64,000 bases of DNA, taken from NCBI RefSeq assembly GCF_902459465.1, contig NC_047083.1, positions 8,485,526-8,549,525 of the forward strand. The letters run 5' to 3'. The notes below the pieces were generated by a model, which did no database searches, was not told the DNA's origin, and saw only the letters and a program-made list of their open reading frames with translations. Position numbers and translations under genes: made by a program. Positions 35,601 to 45,942 of the stretch are shown piece by piece; positions within the stretch are counted from its first letter, which is position 1; every line of letters starts with the position of its first letter. Source of the stretch: Asterias rubens. Lineage: Eukaryota; Echinodermata; Asteroidea; Forcipulatida; Asteriidae.

Positions 35601-38600
35601 ATGAGACCTAAATACCTACCCTGTGTTGACGTAGTTGAGAGCCTGTTGCAGAACCCTTGGGGCTACGTACCACTTCTGACGATACTGGTCTAGGACAACT
35701 AGAAGTACCCTCAGCGTTGATGCTATGAAAGAGGAAAAAAAGATCACAAAATTGAATTTTACATCATGCTCCTTTTTTTTAATCGATATTTGGAATAAAA
35801 AGTTGCATCCCCTCCAGGTGATCCACCTGATGCAGCTTCCCAGGTTGCAGCCGATTCCACAAAACGCTAGACTTAATCCTATCTCGAGTTACGAGGAAGA
35901 GTAACTCGTCCTAAGATTAATCTTAAGTAAAGAAGAGTAACTCGTCCTAACTTAGGATGGGTTCAATGCGTACCGACGACTAAGAATCAAAACTTAACTC
36001 GTCCTAAAAGTTATAAGATTAATCCTAAGTTAGGAAGAGTACCTCAACCTAACTAAGGATGGGTTCAAAATGTTGACTGGACCAAAATTGTTCTAAGGAC
36101 ACCAGAACAGTTAGATACGCAAATTGTTTTTTATTTGAACAAGCTCCAAGTAGTAAGACATACGCTACAAAAGAAGATTTTTCCCTGCAAACATTTCGCA
36201 AGAGCTCACCTCTTCCGAATTGTTCATTGTGAATTTTCAATGTCAATATTTGCTTCGCATTTTCTAGAATTGTGAAGAGGGCTTTACTCGACCAAACACG
36301 CTAAAACATTTTTAGATTTACTCACCAGAAAATGTCTTCAGAAACCAGTCCGAGAATTTCACATACTCCTTGACGACGTTTCCTGGGCTTCCATATCTGT
36401 GTAATACCAATTCAAAAATCTGGTTAAAAAATCTAATTGATAACTCATCAATGTCTACTTGTCAAAGTCGAACAGCAAAGACCTATTGGGGAACTGAAAT
36501 GCTAAACTGGACTCAACTCTATAGAGCTGCTGAGCACAACATAATTTGCTTAGCATAAAACATTTTCTTGCAACCTTCAATAACCAATTGATCTCAAATG
36601 TCACTGAACTTCAACAACCAAAAGAATACCTTGCCTTAAACATGTGGGCAGTCCCACAGAAAATGATCAAGGTAAAAAAATGAACTTTGTATAAAAGGTT
36701 AGTTTTCAACTGAAACTCAACGAAGACGGTCTATATTTGATGATCAAGTGAAGAAAGAAATTGCATCATTTCAACACTGTTTCAGCTACTGAAAGAAAAC
36801 AGTGCTCAAAAGTTGCTATGTCCAAAATGCTTCATATGTAATGTCCGTACTGTCATGTTTTGTGCTCCCGAGACTAAATTTGCGACAAATTCTGTCAAAT
36901 GTACCTCTATATCTTTCACACAAAAACTAAATGACTATTTAGTAGGTATATAGGATTTGAGGCATTGCATGGTGAGGTATCAATGTATATTTGGTTTGCG
37001 GTAACACCATGTGTGTATCTACTTGCCAGGTAGAGTTGTTCTTAGGGAACTGTCTTGCTTTATTCTACTGCCGTGGAGTAGATAATCGGAGGTTCGGGAA
37101 AATACCAAAAATCCTACCAAAAATACATTGATGGGAACCCAAAACTCAAGGATGTAAAGAGTAGTAAAATGTCATGTCCAAAAGGTGTAATATCCGTAAC
37201 GGCAGCATTAACGAGTGGTATCGAGTAAATAAATAAGAGATACAGACTGAAATTCACAGTGTATGCTCTCCATATGGGCTAACCACTAGTCAATGTTTCA
37301 TGGTAGCCTTTGCATGAAATACATCATGGGTACCCAGAAATATTGCCCAATGGTCAAACTATAGTCCCTTGATCGAAATTGGACAATGTTGTGCAATAGA
37401 AAGATTTTAGATAAACATTTGGCAGATGCGTTTGCCGAGCTCTTGAAACCTGTCTGAAATGTAATGTCCGTAACGTTGGAATTGCCCATGTGTAAAAAGG
37501 TTTAAAAAGCTCACCGTTCGAAGACTCTGGCTAGAATATGCAGCGCCCACTTCTTGACTTTCCAACATGGCAGCTCCGGTCGGTCATCAATATCCACTTG
37601 GAGGGAAGCCTACAACAAATAGTAAGCAAAATATGATCAAGTCCTACACCAGCAAAAAAGAACTATCAGGGATGTGATAGGCTGTTGAGAAAAAGAAAAA
37701 AACTCTGAGCTCAAAGTGCGAAAATCACTACTCTGCAATATATTTTACGGTATGTCAATACTTCCTTTAGAATTCGATGTAACAATTTTTGGTTTAAATG
37801 TATAAAGTTCAAAGCGGGGGATGAAAAAAAAAATTGAGGGCCAAAAAAAAAAAGGAAAGAAAACGGAGAAAATGCCTTTGTGCCCAGGTCCTTTCAAAAA
37901 CTTGCTTTGACCAAAACAGGCCAACAGGGGTGTAATTGTTCAAAAAATAATAATAAAATGTATTTACAATTTTATGTTAAAATCAGGTACAGTTAAAAAA
38001 AAACTTGTCAGAACCAAATCAGAATCCTTTTGTTGCAAGTCTAAATCACTTAAATTGTACAAGTTTTATTCAACATTCAAAATTATTCACAGGCATTCAT
38101 ATCAAACTAAAATTATTTAAATGATAAGTTAGACAATGTTTTGTTGGTTGATGTCAAGAAGATTCTTATGAAATCACGTGTTTTTCACATCCAAATTTAT
38201 AACACAAATCATCTTAAAATTTGGTCCATGTGAACATGCGTTGAACAATATCAATTCAAATCAGGCTATCTTTCAGCTATAAATTCCTACAGGAATCAGT
38301 CTTGGTGTATCTTCCACTTTAATTAAAATTTATGGACATGATTGCTTATTACTCAAAACAATTGTTAGCATAAAAACTTGCTTGGTAACGAGGCACTCGA
38401 GTTTGAGAGCTGGAGAATTTTCACAGGTTTGTAAACATATATGTTGAGATACACCAAGTGAGAAGACTGGTCTTTGACAATCACCAAAGGTGTCCAGCAT
38501 TTTTAAAATTATAAAATCAATTGACGAAAGAAATTAAAACAAACTGGTGCCGATACTGATTCTTGGCCGTCACTGTCGGCTCGGTTTAAGGATACTTGCG

Positions 38601-41600
38601 ACGTTTCCCCATCTTTTATCTTCACTCTGTACTGGCTTCAGTAACCCCCGTCTAGCGTCCTTCAACGTCACTCATGAATATCTCAATATCTTCAGTTTAA
38701 ACTCCAATCCTCACTCAAAGCCATCTATTAATAAAAACAGTGAACCAAAACAGAAAAGTTTCAGTATGGCGCCACCACTTTTTCATTCGATATGAAATAA
38801 CATAGTATCTAATTTACCTCAATGAGATATCCCTTTTTGTAAAAATGAGTGAAAAAGTTGTGGCGCCAACGGAAAATTATCCACCAAACTATCAAAACAT
38901 GGAAATGTACAACTTTCTTATCATAGATCTGCAACAACACCAAAAAACTATCATTTATTCCCAACTTGGTGAAGAGAATCAAATAACTAACAGCAAACTT
39001 TAAAAGTGGTTATTTCCAGCGCAGTCTCCAGAATTGCCAGGTTATAAGAAAACAAAACTCCCCTTCAATACTTTGATCTAATTAAAATATGAAATGAAAT
39101 CACAAAGATTTTAGTCAGCAAACTTCTACTTCTTGATTTTGCAATGTTCGGTTTTGAGTTTAACAGGAATTAAAAAAAAAAACTTACGGTTTTCAAATGC
39201 GTCGTACTCCTGTACTGCTTGCCCTCATACAGATGTTGGCTGGCTGGCTGACGGCAATACCGCGTTAAACTTTGAATGATTTGCCACTGAGCTTCGGCTT
39301 TGGCATAAAAATTGTATGCCAACTGATGCACAAATCTGCCTAAGGAACATGCTCTGGTTGCTGGCTAGAGCAGAACCTCGCACGTCCTCTCGCTCTCAGG
39401 TCTTGAGCTCAACTGACTTCACACAGCATTTGCACATGGTTTTATTTCTTGCCATTTTCTTTGTCTTCAACCACACCCTTACAAGTCACTCCTGTTATTC
39501 TTCTACTATTCTATCCGCCACTAAGCTGAAGATAAAGACACTTACAATCACAGTTTTGTAGCTTGATTGCTTGCGCTACAAATTCATTGTGGCTTCAAAG
39601 TTTTGTAGCCAATTGTTTGTGCTACAAATTCATTGTGGCTTCTATGTGCTACATTAAGCCTAATTGAAATCTAGTTAGAGGCTTAAAAGAAACATTCCCC
39701 CCATATGAACAGAGTAACTGATGGTACAACAAAAAGTACTATGTGTGTGCAACAAAGGCTGGTTTCAACAAAAGGAACTTGTTAAAAGCTTTTAAGAAAC
39801 ATTTCACCATAATGAACAAAGTAACAAATGTCACACCAAAAAGTACTGCATGTGCAACAAAGGCTGGTTCCAACACAAGGAACATACCAGAGGCTCAACA
39901 GTGCACGCCCAAAACCACGGCCTGAGTACCTGGTGATGTAAACTAGTTTGAGTTATGCTAATAAGACTGTTCCATTAAGTTTGTAAAAAGGGTAAGTTAA
40001 AACAAGGACTGATCCATTTTCTCCACAGGTAAGTAACAAAAATAAAGATACCTGCAGCCGATTTCACAAAACGCTAGGATGAATCCTAACTCGACTTAGG
40101 ACGAGTAACCCGTCCTAACTTAGGATGGGTTCAATGCGTCCTACGTATTTGGATACGGAACTGAACCCATCCTAAGTCATAAGATGAATCCTAAGTTAGG
40201 AAGAGTTTGGTGAAATGGACGGCTGGTGATCTAAACTAGTTTGAGTTATGCTAATAGGACTGTGCCATTAAGTTTGTAAAAAGGGTAAGTTAAAACAAGG
40301 ACTGATCCATTTTCTCCACAGGTAAGTACAAAAATAATGGTACAATTTAATCTACATTGTGACAAACATTGAAGCACCATATGTGATGGGCTCTGTAAAA
40401 ATGAGTCACAGGGGGAGGGGGGGAAATTAACTTATTGTTTTTTTTTATACACGACTGAAAAGAACACAACAAGCTTCATTTTGACATATCTTACACACTT
40501 GCGTGATGTTTGGTTCAAAGAGTGAAGACATTTTGAAAAATAAATTGCGTCATAATCTGAAAATAACCCATACTGGGGAAACAGCCCGTTTAATAAAAAC
40601 ATCATCTATTGATGTCTAAGGATAGAGCATAAAAGAACATGTTTTATTCATCTTTAGCGATCAAAAACAAAGTTTGTATTTCAGATGTAAAAATATAGAC
40701 CCTAAGGACGCATAAAACCACATGAAAAAAAACCCAGCCCTGTACCGGAAAGTGGGTTGTGCGACACGCGACTCATTTTTAGAGAGCCCGTCACATACAT
40801 GTGTGACGGTCAGAGAAATGGCACCCCCACTTTTATGTTGATTGCATTTATTTATTATGTATCATTTCCTTCCCCCTGTGTAAATTATTCAATTATTCAA
40901 GAGAAGCGCCCTCTTTTGACAAGCATTGTAAATTCGCGCGCTTCCGCCAACCTCATACTGAAAGTCAGCAGAGACCCGACAACCCATTTGTCTTCGTCTC
41001 TCTTACAGGTTCTAATTCTTCGATTTACATGTATTTTCAAAAGTTTCTCATCTATCATCATCCAAAGTACATTATAGACATGTTCCCTGTTTCCATAACA
41101 CTGATGAATGCCAACATTCATTGCGCAGACATGGCACCAGACTATTGTTTCGTCCAGCCTCAGTTTGGTTACAATGAGTTGGAATGGAGTAAAATCAAGA
41201 TGGCCACAAAGTGATAACGGTCTGTTGATGCTATTTTTTATTCATTTCAAGATTTATGTAGGTTTAAAGGCAGTGGACACTATTGGTAATTACTCAAAAT
41301 AATTATTGGCATAAAACCTGACTTGGTAACGAGTAATGGGGAGCTGTTGATAGTGTGAAACTTTGTGAGAAACAGCTCCCTCTGTAGTAACGTTATTTTT
41401 CGAGAAAGAAGTAATTTTAAAAAAATTTGATTTCGAGACATCAGATTTAGAATTTGAGGTCTCGAAATCAAGCATCTGAAAGCACACAACTTTGTGTGCC
41501 AAGGGTACTTTTTCTTTCATTATTATCTCGCAACTTTGGCGACCGATTGAGTTCAAATTTTCATAGGTTTGTTATGTAAATGCATATGTTGAGATACAAC

Positions 41601-44600
41601 AAGTGAGAAGGCTAGTCTTTGACAATGACCAATAGTGTCTTTAAAGACAGTGGACACTATTGGTAATTGTCAAAGACCTGTCTTTTCACTTGGTGTATCT
41701 CAGCATATGCATAAAATACCATACCTGTGAAAATTTGAGCTTGATTGGTTGTCGAAGTTGCGAGATAATTATGAAAGAAAAAAAACACCCTTGTCACACG
41801 AAGTTGTGCGCTTTCAGATGCTTGATTTCGAGACCTCAAATTCTAAACTTGAGGTCTCGAAATCAAATTCGTGGAAAATTACTTCTTTCTTGAAAACTAC
41901 GTCACTTTAGAGGGAGCCGTTTCTCACAATGTTTTATACTACCAATCTCTCCCCATTACTTGTTACCAAGTAAGGTTTTATGCTGATAATTATTTTGAGT
42001 AATTACCAATAGTGTCCACTGCCTTTAATGGAAAGGATCGATTGCCAGACTCCAGAGAACGAATTGGGTGAAAAAATCCACAAGATCGCAGGGTTTGTAG
42101 CTCAAGAGAATTTGTTACGAGACCGAAATCAAAATGAGAAGAACACAGTCTACACAGTTTCATATTGAAGCTGCTTTTTCTTATTGGCATGCAACAAATA
42201 TTTGTAAATACCCAAGTGAAATGGTTAAAATCAAAGTTCAAACTACATACCTCTGGAACGGGCCTGCCGACGATGGTCTGTAATATCTCCATCCATTGAT
42301 CAAACTTGAACACTTCTTTGTTGACTAAATCTAACGGAAGATGGTACTACACAAACAGAAAGGACAAAAATATAAAGAATTAAAACAAATCACTTTGCTG
42401 CTATGGTTTTAACCTGGATTTGGAATGATTTGCATGGCCTTTGGACTGTGTTCTTTCTCTGTGACATTTGATACTCATTATCAATAGCTGTGTCTCAGAT
42501 CAATGCACAGCGGACCATATTTAGAAATATGTATTTTGCTGGGCATTGAGTCTTGGTAAGACCCCCCCCCCCCCACGCACTGCTAACTGGGCTACACCAC
42601 TGGTCAATTGTCGATTAGAAAAGGGCACAAACCCACACTCTGCTAGTGGAAGTGTTCAAACTCAGGTGTTTCTGATCAGCAGAGTGTAGGTTCGACTCCC
42701 CAGTCGTAACACTTAAGCAAGACACTTCACCACTGCTTCGTCCTTCGGATGAGACTTAAACCTGTTGGTCCTGTGTGTTGTGTAATGCATGTAAAAGAAC
42801 ACAGTGGGGTTCGCCTCGGTGTTCTTGGCTGGATTGGCAGCATGTTGCGCCACATCACCTTGTTAACCATTACATGGTGCTAAGGATTAGGTCTCAAAAT
42901 TCAGACTTCGTCCCACTCACCTTGCAGTAAATACTCAGCATTTTGTAACCTTTGGAAAAAGGGGCGTTAAAAAAAATATATTATTTACCAATAATACAAG
43001 AGCTTGCATAAAAATTTTCCTTTTTAAAGTACCTGAATCATGGCATAGACTATTTTCAGAATCTGCTTCTGCATGAGGAGGGACAAGTCCGAAGCGTCTG
43101 GGAGAAGCTGGACGCATCGGTGATGCATTATGGGTAATAGACGCATCATGGCTATGTTCAGAGGCTCACGGTCATCCGGTTTCTTGTACCTGAGAATTAA
43201 ATGAAGACAGACAAATAGACATCAAATTCATTTTGCTAACTCCACCTAACTGCATTCTGGTCCTTTATTTGCACTCTGTTTCAAGACGATTGCGTTGGCG
43301 CAATGCACGCAATTGTGCATGTGTGTGTTGTGTTGTGTTGTGTTGTCTTTTACATGTAGCACTTGACAATTCACACTTAATGTAATTCTGGCTGGTAACC
43401 TAGTTCTGCTAAGCAATAATTGCTTTGCTTAGCTAGTTTTTGTGCTTATAGGCTTTGTGAAATTGGGCACTTAACTGGGCTAAATGACAACACAACACAA
43501 CACTATATGAATAGGTTTAAAGGCAGTGGACACTATTGGTAATTGTCAAAGACCAGTCTTCTCACTTGGTGTATCTCAACATATGCATAAAATAACAAAC
43601 CTGTGAAAATTTGAGCTCAATCGGTCATCAAAATTGCGAGATAAAAATGAAAGAAGAAAACACCCTTGTCACACAAAGTTGTGTGCGTTTAGATGGTTGA
43701 TTTCGAGACCTCAAATTCTAAACTTGAGGTCTCGAAACCAAATTCGTGGAAAACTATGGCACTTCAGAGGGAGCCGTTTCTCACAATGCTCTCAACAACC
43801 TCTACCCATTACTCGTCACCAAGAAAGGTTTTATGCTACTAATTATTTTGAGTAATTACCGATAGTGTCCACTGCCTTTAAGTGTAACATGAGCAGTCAA
43901 GTGGAAATACATGTACGTGAATAGAGAGAGAGAGAGTCAGAAACAACACCGAAAAAAGCAAGGGATAAACAGTGAATAGGGAGACAACGTGAGGGGGTGG
44001 TCAGAGGGGGGTGGGGGGTAGTGGTCAGAGGGAAAGGGCTGGTAACCAAAAACTTACTCGTAGTTTTTGACCAGTTGATACACAGAGATGAGAGCTCCGT
44101 GCAGGGTACCAGGATTATCCACCGTTAGGTAGTTAGACAGTGTGTCTAAGACGGTGTCCCATCGACCTGGATAGTCGTACTTCAGAACTACACTCAGACA
44201 AACGGCCAGTTGCACCCTGTGGAAGTAACGGAAGAAAACTATCGGTTTAGGTACGACTAAAAAGTTAAAGGTAGAGGTTAGGCCTATAGATTGGTCTTTA
44301 TCAACATAATGGCTCTGCTTACTACCGAATTCTGAGCTTATGATCAAGATTCCCCGCTTTTTACGTGCAAGCGCCAAATTTCTGGGCGCTAATTATTTGT
44401 CATCTCTGCTTGGTTAAGTCACAGGTTACTGTGACAACAATGAATCCTTTAAAATACCACAAACTTCACCACCTTTTACCTGATGAGGTCTGGGCTGGTT
44501 ATGATAGCTTCAATGATGTTACTCCTCACAACAACCTTGTCATCTTCATGAATGCTAAACGGGATGGGCTCTAGGGGGCTGTCCGGCTCTCGTAGATTCC

Positions 44601-45942
44601 AGAACTGGGTGACCATGTTCTTGAGGTAGATGACGCCCGCTTGACGGACAGGGAATGGGATAGTTTCGTCCATCAACACTCGTAAAAGTGTCGGGGAAAA
44701 ACCGATGATCTTGTGTACCTGTTTAAAAAGAGAAAAACAGGTAAAATATGCAAGATATTAATTTTAAAACCTTTTTTTATTAAAAAGGAGCTGCGCTATT
44801 CTGAAATCTTAGATATAACTTTTGTGAATATTTAATAACGATAATAATAGTATTATTGAATTAAAATAAAATAACTAGGCTTTGTGCCAAATGAATTTAA
44901 AGAGTTTCTGTCACCAGTGGAGCTTGCACAGTCTAGCTTGCGGTAAATGGGAATCAAAATTTGGGGTCGAACATATGTGAGAGTCAATAACAGAGTATGA
45001 TCCTGTCAAACATGATCATCTTGCCGTGGGACAACCCCATCGTTCGGAAAACTCGACGGTTGAGACAGCTCGACCGTTTGGACAACTTGACGGTTCAGAC
45101 AACTCGACTTTGTCCTTTGAGACAACTCGACGGATGGCCAAGACAAGTCTAAATCCTAACCCTACCCTAAAAACTATGCCCCCTCCCCTTCACGGCCCTG
45201 TGCGCGACCCTTGCTGAGGCCCCCCTCACGGCCATCCGTCAACTTGTCATGTCGAGTTGTCTGACGTTGAAAAAAACGTCTGTTGAGTTGTCCGAACAGT
45301 TGAGCTGTCTCAACTGTCGAGTAGTCCGAACGATCGAGTTGTATGTAATCCTTCATTTTTGTTGAATGTGAGAATTTTTCTATTTACATTTTACTCACTC
45401 ACTCCAACTTAATTTTATGGAAAGTCAATAATCATGCAATTAATAAAAGGTAAAAAAGGTTACTCTTCAAATCCAAATTCTTCTTTATTTTAAAAATTAA
45501 TTTTCGAATTCACTTATAATTTTTATTTTGAATGTAATTTTTTTTTATTTAAAATTTATATTATATTTTAGTTTTGATAAAAAAAAAAAAAAAATCAACA
45601 CAGTACACAATCCCTTTCCTTTTTTTCATAATGTTACATACATTTTTCTACAAATAAATATATCTGACCTAATTAGTATTCACTAATTAATTTAACATAA
45701 CTTTGAAACGAATTGCAGATTGCGCAATACCGTCTACACAGCCCATGATGATGCAGACAAGATAGAAAGATGCCATGCATACCGCCATGATTTGATGATG
45801 CCTCGAGAAAAAAACACATGTGTCAAATTTATCAGAAATTTCACCCAGCAATAATTACCTCATTTAGCTGTTTCTCTGCTTCTTCCCGGGTATCAGGGTG
45901 TATCGAACCCTGTAAAATCTGCACCAGATTCTGCTGTTCCAT
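17605..45942 (-). CDS. IPO7: Importin-7/8 (nuclear import receptor of the importin-beta family), complete, 26 coding exons
   Basis: Exons in transcript order: 45942-45859, 44718-44480, 44216-44058, 43189-43033, 42346-42251, 37609-37515, 36396-36326, 35722-35620, 34694-34649, 33238-33139, 32166-31973, 31814-31725, 31377-31261, 30138-30045, 29331-29213, 28103-27984, 27199-27133, 26608-26483, 25292-25195, 24364-24272, 23828-23608, 22572-22430, 21669-21536, 21194-21059, 18415-18299, 17690-17605. All joins are in phase with GT-AG sites. They total 3105 nt, 1034 residues plus stop, close to vertebrate IPO7 and IPO8 (just under 1040). The product is a HEAT-repeat receptor carrying cargo such as ribosomal proteins through nuclear pores in a RanGTP-dependent way. 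Landmarks: [12 protein letters not shown] near the N-terminus (Ran-binding importin-N region), YMRAR in the middle, TREVKT, an acidic stretch in exons 23-24 and a terminal SSFNFGG. Invertebrates usually have one IPO7/8 gene, so the symbol stands for the pair. Confidence 0.96.
18595..18917 (+). mobile_element. TTAA-family A element in importin intron 24
   Basis: Bounded by TTAAAGACAGTGGACATTAT and CCAATAGTGTCCACTGCCTT TAA. It lacks the central GAGACCTCA palindrome, so it is shorter than the full form. Confidence 0.8.
19275..19640. mobile_element. Foldback element with AAGGAA...GGATCGG...GAGTTGGTCT ends (importin intron 24)
   Basis: Left end AAAGGAATCGGACGGATCGG ACGAGTTGGTCT and right end AGACCAACTCGACCGATCCA AGGCAACGTGTTCCTTT are inverted. 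A perfect inner palindrome GGTCGGCCATTT...AAATGGCCGACC lies in the middle. A half copy is at about 53385-53542. Confidence 0.7.
20410..20556. mobile_element. Short foldback with paired CTCF-like motifs (importin intron 24)
   Basis: About 147 bp. Arms GGGAGACTTTCTGGGACGAT AGAGGGCAGCAGACTTACC and GTATGTCTGCTGCCACCTAG CGTTGGAAAGTCTCC are inverted around a loop with ACTACGTAAACAATGG. Each arm has an AG-R-K-GGC core (AGAGGGC, AGGTGGC) of the kind CTCF binds, in convergent orientation. Sister copies are at 30515-30661 and 60061-60196. Confidence 0.8.
20640..20730 (-). repeat. tRNA-derived SINE head, fragment
   Basis: Read on -, GGGTTTGAATCCCACCC (about 20673-20657) is a pol III B-box with the usual T-stem pairing, preceded by tRNA-like text. 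No full cloverleaf forms, so it is not a working tRNA gene. Confidence 0.5.
21059..21669 (-). CDS. IPO7: Importin-7/8 exons 23 and 24, acidic region
   Basis: Exon 23 (21669-21536) and exon 24 (21194-21059) encode long runs of Asp and Glu ([16 protein letters not shown], then [16 protein letters not shown], then [18 protein letters not shown]). This acidic stretch is a hallmark of importins 7 and 8, lies in a loop between the last HEAT repeats and is thought to help bind basic cargo. The intron between them (21195-21535) contains no identified element. Confidence 0.93.
22672..22880. mobile_element. Foldback element with GTTCGTTTAGCTTCCCTGGG ends (importin intron 21)
   Basis: Left end GTGCGTTCGTTTAGCTTCCC TGGGTCGAC and right end GTCGACCTAGGGAAGCTAAA TGAACGCACC are inverted. 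The interior is GC-rich and carries GCCCTCTCGTGG (22757-22768), a full match to the reverse complement of the CTCF core CCANNAGRKGGC. Confidence 0.75.
24502..24849 (+). mobile_element. TTAA-family B element in importin intron 19
   Basis: Complete copy from TTAAAGCCATTGGACACTTT to GAAAGTGTCCAATGGCTTTA A, with both TTAA ends preserved. Confidence 0.85.
25349..25736 (+). mobile_element. TTAA-family C element in importin intron 18
   Basis: Ends are inverted copies of AAAGGGAAGGTACACGTTTG GTAATT. The interior matches family A (ACACGAAGTTGTGTGCTTTC, GAGACCTCAAATTC, GAGGGAGCCGTTTC). It is the clearest copy of the third end-type in the window. Confidence 0.8.
25790..25990 (+). repeat. tRNA-derived SINE fragment
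   Basis: TGGCCGAGCAGTTTAGAG resembles an A-box region of Leu/Ser tRNAs. GGTTTGAATCC (25865-25875) is a B-box about 60 bp downstream. The following body (TCACTGGTTTGGGATATGAG) recurs near 31480. Confidence 0.55.
26106..26266. mobile_element. TTAGGAC palindromic element (importin intron 18)
   Basis: Starts AGATTTCACAACACTCTTCC TAACTTAGGA and ends GTCCTAACTCTTTGTGAAAT C. Interior of TTAGGAC words. Confidence 0.7.
27640..27886. mobile_element. Foldback element with GGGCCCAATTTCATAGAGCT ends (importin intron 16)
   Basis: Left CATAGAGCTGCTAAGCACAA and right TTATGCTAAGCAGCTCTATG are inverted. An inner pair, TTGATAAAAACAGGATTACC AACCAAATTTCC, is nearly perfect. Related copies or parts are at 35402-35598, 36520-36570, 43380-43470 and 50475-50730. 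Confidence 0.75.
28920..29130. mobile_element. TATAGACGATGTGACC foldback element, intact ends (importin intron 15)
   Basis: Left TATAGACGATGTGACCTATG and right CAGAGGTCACATCGTCTATA. Inner inverted blocks GTTTCGCCGGGCAAAA / TTTTGCCCGGCGG. Confidence 0.8.
29503..29838. mobile_element. Foldback element with AAAGGAT...TATGTAACTTTT ends (importin intron 14)
   Basis: Inner arms ATGTCATGAAAATAATTTTG GTCTC / GAGACCAAAATTATTTTAAG are close to a perfect palindrome. Outer parts GTCCACAGATTTACACTAAA and TTTAATGTAAACCTATGGAC are inverted. Related text is at 21300-21410. Confidence 0.65.
30515..30661. mobile_element. Short foldback with paired CTCF-like motifs (importin intron 13)
   Basis: Arms GGACGCTAGGTGGCAGCAGA CTTACCAGGTAAA and TTTACCTGGTAAGTTTGCTG CCACCTAGCG are inverted. 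Both carry the AGGTGGC core in convergent orientation. This copy is the most symmetrical of the three. Confidence 0.85.
30794..31156. mobile_element. Foldback element with GCTTGGGCGATATCG ends (importin intron 13)
   Basis: Left AAGCTTGGGCGATATCGATT and right GATACCGCCCAAGCTT are inverted, flanked by ACT/TACT-like sequence. The sub-terminal parts are dense in CGATAT/ATATCG words (ATATATCGCGATATGCGATA). Non-coding. Confidence 0.75.
32745..33131 (-). mobile_element. TTAA-family A element abutting the exon 10 splice donor of importin
   Basis: Both ends are present (TTAAAGGCAGTGGACACTAT at the left, CCAATAGTGTCCAGTGTCTT TAA at the right). The right end stops 7 bases before the end of importin exon 10 (33139), so only the donor consensus separates element and exon. 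Confidence 0.85.
33676..34600 (+). repeat. Two neighbouring tandem arrays in importin intron 9
   Basis: The left part (about 33730-34150) is a ragged array of GAATGCTACACAAGAAAATA with TATTGCAGTGGAAATATATT. The right part (about 34300-34590) is a regular array of roughly 36-bp units CACACAAATATAATGCACAA AAAATATATCAATG, about eight copies. The two units share words and probably grew from one sequence. ORFs here are repeat artefacts. Confidence 0.88.
34721..35400 (+). mobile_element. Family B element joined to a family A element through one TTAA (importin intron 8)
   Basis: Family B runs 34721-35078. Its right TTAA (35075-35078) is also the left TTAA of a family A element that continues to about 35400, where a foldback of the AGAGCTGCTTAAGC type (35402-35598) cuts it. 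Confidence 0.8.
36999..37105 (+). repeat. Half copy of the ACACCATGTGTGT...CGGTAGTAGA foldback
   Basis: AACACCATGTGTGTATCTAC TTGCCAGGTAGAGTT and the CCGTGGAGTAGATAATCGGA part match one half of the elements at 54760-55150 and 4094-4500. The opposite half is absent. Confidence 0.55.
39188..39322 (-). other. Candidate cassette exon inside importin intron 5
   Basis: A 135-nt open stretch (45 codons) between the exon ending PVPE and the exon starting ASLQVD. It runs from an AG at 39324-39323 to a strong donor ACC|GTAAGT at 39187. Both edges are phase 0, as is the flanking intron, so it could be included without breaking the frame. It encodes text such as [17 protein letters not shown] do not recognise it, and vertebrate importin-7 has nothing here as I recall. 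The acceptor lacks a good pyrimidine tract. It may be chance. Confidence 0.25.
39930..40338 (+). repeat. Direct duplication of about 112 bp flanking a TTAGGAC element (importin intron 5)
   Basis: GGTGATGTAAACTAGTTTGA...TTCTCCACAGGTAAGT is present at 39930-40046 and again at 40225-40338. A TTAGGAC-family element (40050-40226) lies between. The duplicated segment is far longer than a target-site duplication. Confidence 0.8.
40377..40812. mobile_element. Inverted-repeat element with TGTGACGGGCTC...AAAATGAGTC ends (importin intron 5)
   Basis: Left TATGTGATGGGCTCTGTAAA AATGAGTCAC and right GACTCATTTTTAGAGAGCCC GTCACATA are inverted. The interior of about 350 bp shows no ORF of note. Confidence 0.65.
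41263..42028. mobile_element. Two complete TTAA-family A elements sharing one TTAA (importin intron 5)
   Basis: Element 1 runs 41263-41644 and element 2 runs 41641-42028. They meet at a single TTAA (41641-41644) in opposite internal orientation. Each has the central GAGACCTCA palindrome and both ends. Confidence 0.88.
42606..42905 (+). repeat. tRNA-derived SINE (importin intron 4)
   Basis: A B-box GGTTCGACTCC (42689-42699) ends a tRNA-like head. The body has GCAAGACACTTCACCACTGC TTCGTCCTTCGGATGAGACT and TGGTCCTGTGTGTTGTGTAA, text I recall from common marine-invertebrate SINEs. It lies between importin exons 5 and 4. Confidence 0.65.
43517..43881 (+). mobile_element. TTAA-family A element (importin intron 3)
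   Basis: Complete, with TTAA at both ends and the GAGACCTCA palindrome. Confidence 0.85.
44480..44718 (-). CDS. IPO7: Importin-7/8 exon 2, Ran-binding importin-N region
   Basis: 239 nt entered in phase 0 and left in phase 2. It encodes [16 protein letters not shown], then [19 protein letters not shown] and the segment ending SPDLIR. These are the first HEAT repeats of the importin-N domain that bind Ran. Confidence 0.95.
45024..45350. repeat. Foldback built of GACAACTCGACGG words (importin intron 1)
   Basis: The left half repeats ACTCGACGGTTGAGACAGCT and GACAACTTGACGG. The right half carries the inverse (GTTGAGTTGTCCGAACAGTT, GTCGAGTTGT). The middle is C-rich. Each half is a small tandem array of roughly 18-bp units. 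Confidence 0.7.
45859..45942 (-). CDS. IPO7: Importin-7/8 coding exon 1 (start codon)
   Basis: The ATG at 45942 has context CCAACATGG and opens [20 protein letters not shown], ending at LNE with donor GTAATT. The 28-codon length and the break after LNE match the first exon of vertebrate importin-7. No in-frame ATG lies further upstream before a stop, and the upstream DNA looks non-coding. Confidence 0.9.

Noticed and set aside
44365..44574. 69-codon + strand ORF over importin exon 2
   Set aside because: It is antisense to a well-supported coding exon, so it is a shadow.
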